A DNA stretch of 53,034 nucleotides, from NCBI RefSeq assembly GCF_003149145.1, contig NZ_QGDQ01000032.1, forward strand, positions 1-53,034. Reading direction: 5' to 3'. The stretch comes from Quadrisphaera granulorum. GTDB lineage: Bacteria > Actinomycetota > Actinomycetes > Actinomycetales > Quadrisphaeraceae. Of the stretch, positions 50,785 to 53,034 are shown piece by piece. Below the pieces are notes generated by a model. That model was not told the origin of the DNA and did not search any database. It saw nothing but the letters and a program-made list of their open reading frames with translations. The first letter of the stretch is position 1. Every line of letters begins with the position of its first letter. The translations under genes were made by a program, and so were the position numbers.

Positions 50785-51579
50785 TCAGCGACCGGGATCG
50801 GGCACAGCGGCGAACACGTCGCTGTGTCGCGAGAGCCACCCGAGCCTGGTGAGCGGCCACGCGACCACCACCGCCCGCCCCACCACGGCGCTCTCGGCGA
50901 CGAACCCGCCGGCCGTCGCCTGATGGAAGCGCGAGTCCTTGGAGTTGCCGCGGTTGTCGCCCATGACCCACAGCTCGCCGTCGGGCACGGTGACGTCGAA
51001 CGGCACCTGGTCGGTGGAGCTGCCCGGCCGCAGGTAGGGCGCCTCGTCGAGGGCGACGCCGTTGACGGACGTGCGGCCCTGCTCGTCGCAGCAGACCACG
51101 TGGTCTCCGGGCAGGCCGACCACCCTCTTCACGAGGTGCCCCTCTGAGCCGTCCGGCAGCACCCGCAGGAAGGTCAGGACCTCGACGACGGCGCCCGTCG
51201 CCGCGCCCCTCTCGCTGCTGCCGTCGCTGTCATCACTGCTGTCGTCGAGCCACCCGCGCTCGTCGGTGAAGACGACGACGTCACCGCGCTGCAGCGGCAG
51301 CGGCCCCGGCACGAGCGGCGTGACGAGCAAACGGTCACCTTCGAGGAGGGTGACCTCCATCGAGGCGCTGGGAATCCGGAACGGGCGCGCCACGAACGTG
51401 GTCACCAGCAGCGACAGGACGAGCGCGCACACCAGCACCACCGTCGCTTCGCGCAAGGCCGCGAAGAGCTTGGCACCGGGACGTCGACGACGCCGACGAC
51501 GACGCCTAGGGCGTAGCAGCGGAGGCGCCTGCGTGGCGGTGCGCGCGTCGTTGTCGTCGTCGGGAACCTCGCTGCTCAC
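50785..51579 (-). CDS. lepB: Signal peptidase I
   Basis: 264 aa. It removes signal peptides on the outer face of the membrane. After a very basic cytoplasmic start (RRRRRRRRRRP) a single helix (ATVVLVCALVLSLLVTTFV, about 45-63) anchors it. Catalytic Ser in IPSASMEVTLLEGDRLLV (about 74), general-base Lys in HLVKRVVGLPGDHV (about 150), and the family box VMGDNRGNSKDSRFHQ (about 209-224) are present. Its GTG overlaps the stop of the upstream TetR gene by four bases (GTGA), so expression may follow that repressor. Actinobacteria often have several SPases; the usual rplS neighbour is absent, so this could be an extra copy. Confidence 0.93.
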   Translation of the reverse strand: MSSEVPDDDNDARTATQAPPLLRPRRRRRRRRRPGAKLFAALREATVVLVCALVLSLLVTTFVARPFRIPSASMEVTLLEGDRLLVTPLVPGPLPLQRGDVVVFTDERGWLDDSSDDSDGSSERGAATGAVVEVLTFLRVLPDGSEGHLVKRVVGLPGDHVVCCDEQGRTSVNGVALDEAPYLRPGSSTDQVPFDVTVPDGELWVMGDNRGNSKDSRFHQATAGGFVAESAVVGRAVVVAWPLTRLGWLSRHSDVFAAVPDPGR

Positions 51580-52163
51580 CTGGCCCCCGCCCGGGCGTCA
51601 GCGCTCGGGGCGGTGAGCAGGTCGACCAGGTCCACTCCTTGCGACGGCGCCGGTGAGGCCCCGCCAACCAGTCCGATGCGTGCGAGCTGGCGCAGCCCGA
51701 GTGCGGAGGCCAGTGCCAGCAGCGCACGCTGGTGGGCCGCTCGCGGCTCGACGCCGAGTTCTTCGAGGAGCGCGGCGACGTGCTCCACCCGGCGCTGGCT
51801 CACCCGGGCGACCGCCTCGGCCACGCCCTCGTCGGCGGCTTCGAGGTAGAGCGGGTCTTCTCCGAGCACGGGGTCGGCGGCGACGGCGGCGAACAGCCGC
51901 TCCAACCGGGCCCGCGGGTCTGCCGGTCCGTCGGTCGCGTCGGCTGCAGCGACCAGGCGGTCGGTGCGCTCGCGCTCCCACCGCTCCACGACGGCGGCCA
52001 CGAGCGCCGCGCGGTCGGCGAAGTGCCAGTAGAAGGAGCCCTTGGTGGCTCCCAGGTCGCGCGCCACCGCCTCGACCCTGACGGCAGCAAGGCCGTCGGT
52101 GCGGAACCGGTCGTATGCGGCAGCCACCCAGTCTTCTGCGGTGCGGCGACTGGACGTACCCAT
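51576..52163 (-). CDS. TetR-family repressor
   Basis: 195 aa. The N-terminal HTH is DWVAAAYDRFRTDGLAAVRVEAVARDLGATKGSFYWHFADRAALVAAVVERWERE (about 11-65), with the helix-turn-helix in VEAVARDLGATKGSFYWHF. The rest is the helical ligand-binding and dimer domain; the ligand is unknown. Directly before the gene lie two 18-base operators with CCGTACG arms, five bases from the ATG, and beyond them a divergent DUF2867 gene. So it most likely represses itself, the coupled lepB, and the divergent gene. Confidence 0.9.
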   Translation of the reverse strand: MGTSSRRTAEDWVAAAYDRFRTDGLAAVRVEAVARDLGATKGSFYWHFADRAALVAAVVERWERERTDRLVAAADATDGPADPRARLERLFAAVAADPVLGEDPLYLEAADEGVAEAVARVSQRRVEHVAALLEELGVEPRAAHQRALLALASALGLRQLARIGLVGGASPAPSQGVDLVDLLTAPSADARAGAR

Positions 52164-52167
52164 GATT

Positions 52168-52185
52168 CCGTACGCTAGCGTACGG
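52168..52185. promoter_or_regulatory. TetR-type operator 1 (perfect palindrome)
   Basis: CCGTACGCTAGCGTACGG is an 18-base perfect palindrome, starting five bases from the repressor ATG. The TAG at its centre may overlap the -10 region for the divergent promoter. Confidence 0.88.
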
Positions 52186-52189
52186 AGAT

Positions 52190-52207
52190 CCGTACGCCCC
52201 CGTACGG
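52190..52207. promoter_or_regulatory. TetR-type operator 2
   Basis: CCGTACGCCCCCGTACGG has the same CCGTACG / CGTACGG arms as operator 1 with a degenerate centre. The two centres are 22 bases apart, about two turns of the helix, allowing dimers to bind on the same face. Confidence 0.85.
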
Positions 52208-52231
52208 CGCGCCCGCTCGCGAGGAGCTCCG

Positions 52232-52861
52232 ATGACCGCCTTCGCTTCGATGGCCCTGCGCGACATCCCCCGACCAGACTTCGCCGACTGCCTGCTGGTC
52301 CCCCTCGCCAACGACGAGCCGCTCGACGCCCGCACCTGGGCCGGCGAGCTCTTCAGCTTCACGGCGATGCCCGGGTGGGTGCGCGGCGCGATGCAGATCC
52401 GTCAGCTGCTGGCGCCGTTCATCGGCGTCCGGCGCGCCAACCGCGGAGTCTTTGCCGTGCGTGAAGGCGACGCCGACGAGGCACTGATCGCCGCCGACGA
52501 AACCCACCTGCTGTTCCGATACGCCGTGGCCATCCACCGCGAGCAGCGGCTGCTGTCGGTGACCACCACGGTGCGCCTGCTCGGCTGGCGCGGACGGCTG
52601 TACTTCCTGCCCGTGCGGGTGGTGCACCCACTGGCGATGCAGGCGCTCGTCAAGTGGGGCCCGGCGCAGCCTGCGACGTCGCCACGAGGGGGCCGCCTGA
52701 GCTTGAGCTTCGACCCGTTGCGTCGGCGAGTGCGAGCACATCGGCCTGCATACCAACGGGCAGAACGGAGGCTTGGCGACTGCTTGACCCCGGCGGGCGC
52801 CCAGGATCCGGGCGCGAGTCTTGCCGCATTCGCAAGGGCACCCACATGCGCGAGCCAGTGA
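52232..52861 (+). CDS. DUF2867-like protein with unusual C-terminal tail
   Basis: 209 aa. DIPRPDFADCLLVPLANDEPLDARTWAGELFSFTAMPGWVRGAMQIRQLLAPFIGV, then DETHLLFRYAVAIHREQRLLSVTTTVRLLGWRGRLYFLPVRVVHPLAMQALVKW (to about 147) match a DUF2867 or SRPBCC-like domain of unknown function. After that the last 60 residues (GPAQPATSPRGG ... ARAPTCASQ) lack any family resemblance, so the true gene may have ended near 52680 and read on after a frameshift or insertion. ATG follows GGAGCTCCG. It is divergent from and probably controlled by the TetR repressor. Confidence 0.7.
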   Translation: MTAFASMALRDIPRPDFADCLLVPLANDEPLDARTWAGELFSFTAMPGWVRGAMQIRQLLAPFIGVRRANRGVFAVREGDADEALIAADETHLLFRYAVAIHREQRLLSVTTTVRLLGWRGRLYFLPVRVVHPLAMQALVKWGPAQPATSPRGGRLSLSFDPLRRRVRAHRPAYQRAERRLGDCLTPAGAQDPGASLAAFARAPTCASQ

Positions 52862-53034
52862 GAGCGACAGGTACCGAAGCTCCCACCCGGGGACGGCACC
52901 CTCGGGGCGGAAGTCACGTCCCGTGAAGTGGTGTAAATCCCCGGAGCCGCTCCCGATGATCAACGGGCCGTCCACATCGACGGCTCGCAAAGATCAAGTT
53001 GAGCGGTCACCGCGCGATGTCAGTGAGAACCGAC
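52862..53034. other. Right-edge region, possible insertion-sequence scar
   Basis: No gene is seen. GTGAAGTGGTGTAAATCC (52923-52940) looks like the terminal repeat of IS256-type elements (GTGGTGTAAA core), and GC content seems lower towards the window edge. No transposase fragment is visible, so this is tentative. Confidence 0.3.

Overview
The window is a chromosomal segment from a high-GC Actinomycetota. GC is very high throughout, GTG starts are common, many genes look leaderless, and several neighbourhoods are typical of the phylum: a DUF3052 gene next to aceE and then a PucR-type regulator followed by fabD-fabH-acpP-fabF; a DUF3145 gene behind fabF; dusB-dgt and dnaG on one strand. This order resembles the aceE/fab region of Streptomyces and Mycobacterium. 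I cannot fix the genus from sequence alone; a Kineosporiales-like organism is only a guess.

Layout. 1-1.3 kb: two truncated transposase remnants (ISAs1-type on -, IS1182-type on +). 1.4-1.95 kb: RNase P RNA (-) with a strong terminator. 2.0-4.8 kb: yaaA, an ArsB/SLC13-like permease and an alpha/beta hydrolase. 5.1-7.2 kb: rhodanese, zinc-ribbon coiled coil and Nif3-like protein (-). 7.2-13.2 kb: a peptide/nickel-type ABC transporter, with the binding lipoprotein divergent from two permeases and a fused double ATPase. 13.2-15.4 kb: PH-domain membrane protein, GNAT protein, tRNA-Val, DUF3052. 15.4-25.4 kb: fdhD, aceE, fasR-like regulator, fabD-fabH-acpP-fabF, DUF3145. This links pyruvate oxidation (acetyl-CoA supply) to type II fatty-acid synthesis, with a perfect palindrome between the regulator and fabD as probable operator. 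25.7-30 kb: conserved hypothetical, NYN/PIN-like protein, a 49-aa ORF coupled to arfB, tRNA-Asn, an orphan ParA/MinD-like ATPase, tRNA-Met(CAT).

30.1-37.5 kb: Uma2-type nuclease, an HGSNAT-like membrane acyltransferase, and a coupled pair in which a FTCD_C-type cyclohydrolase precedes an Mtd1-like methylenetetrahydrofolate dehydrogenase that lacks the FolD cyclohydrolase lysine. Then come small charged/coiled-coil proteins, an RsbW-like ATPase, a zinc-ribbon protein and a PAS-GAF-ANTAR regulator. 37.7-42.4 kb: a conserved actinobacterial hypothetical, a copper amine oxidase, small hypotheticals and two long DNA palindromes. 42.5-53 kb: dnaG, cardiolipin synthase, VapBC, dgt, dusB, STAS protein, signal peptidase I, a TetR repressor with two 18-bp operators, and a DUF2867 gene whose tail runs into unrelated sequence at the right edge.

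Points most worth follow-up: the split cyclohydrolase/Mtd1-like dehydrogenase pair; the fabD operator palindrome; the recurrent TANNNT box placed so that GTG/ATG is itself the likely transcription start; the 64-bp perfect palindrome at 41.5 kb; and the apparent CTG start of arfB. I did not see a CRISPR array, a prophage or an obvious new defence system.
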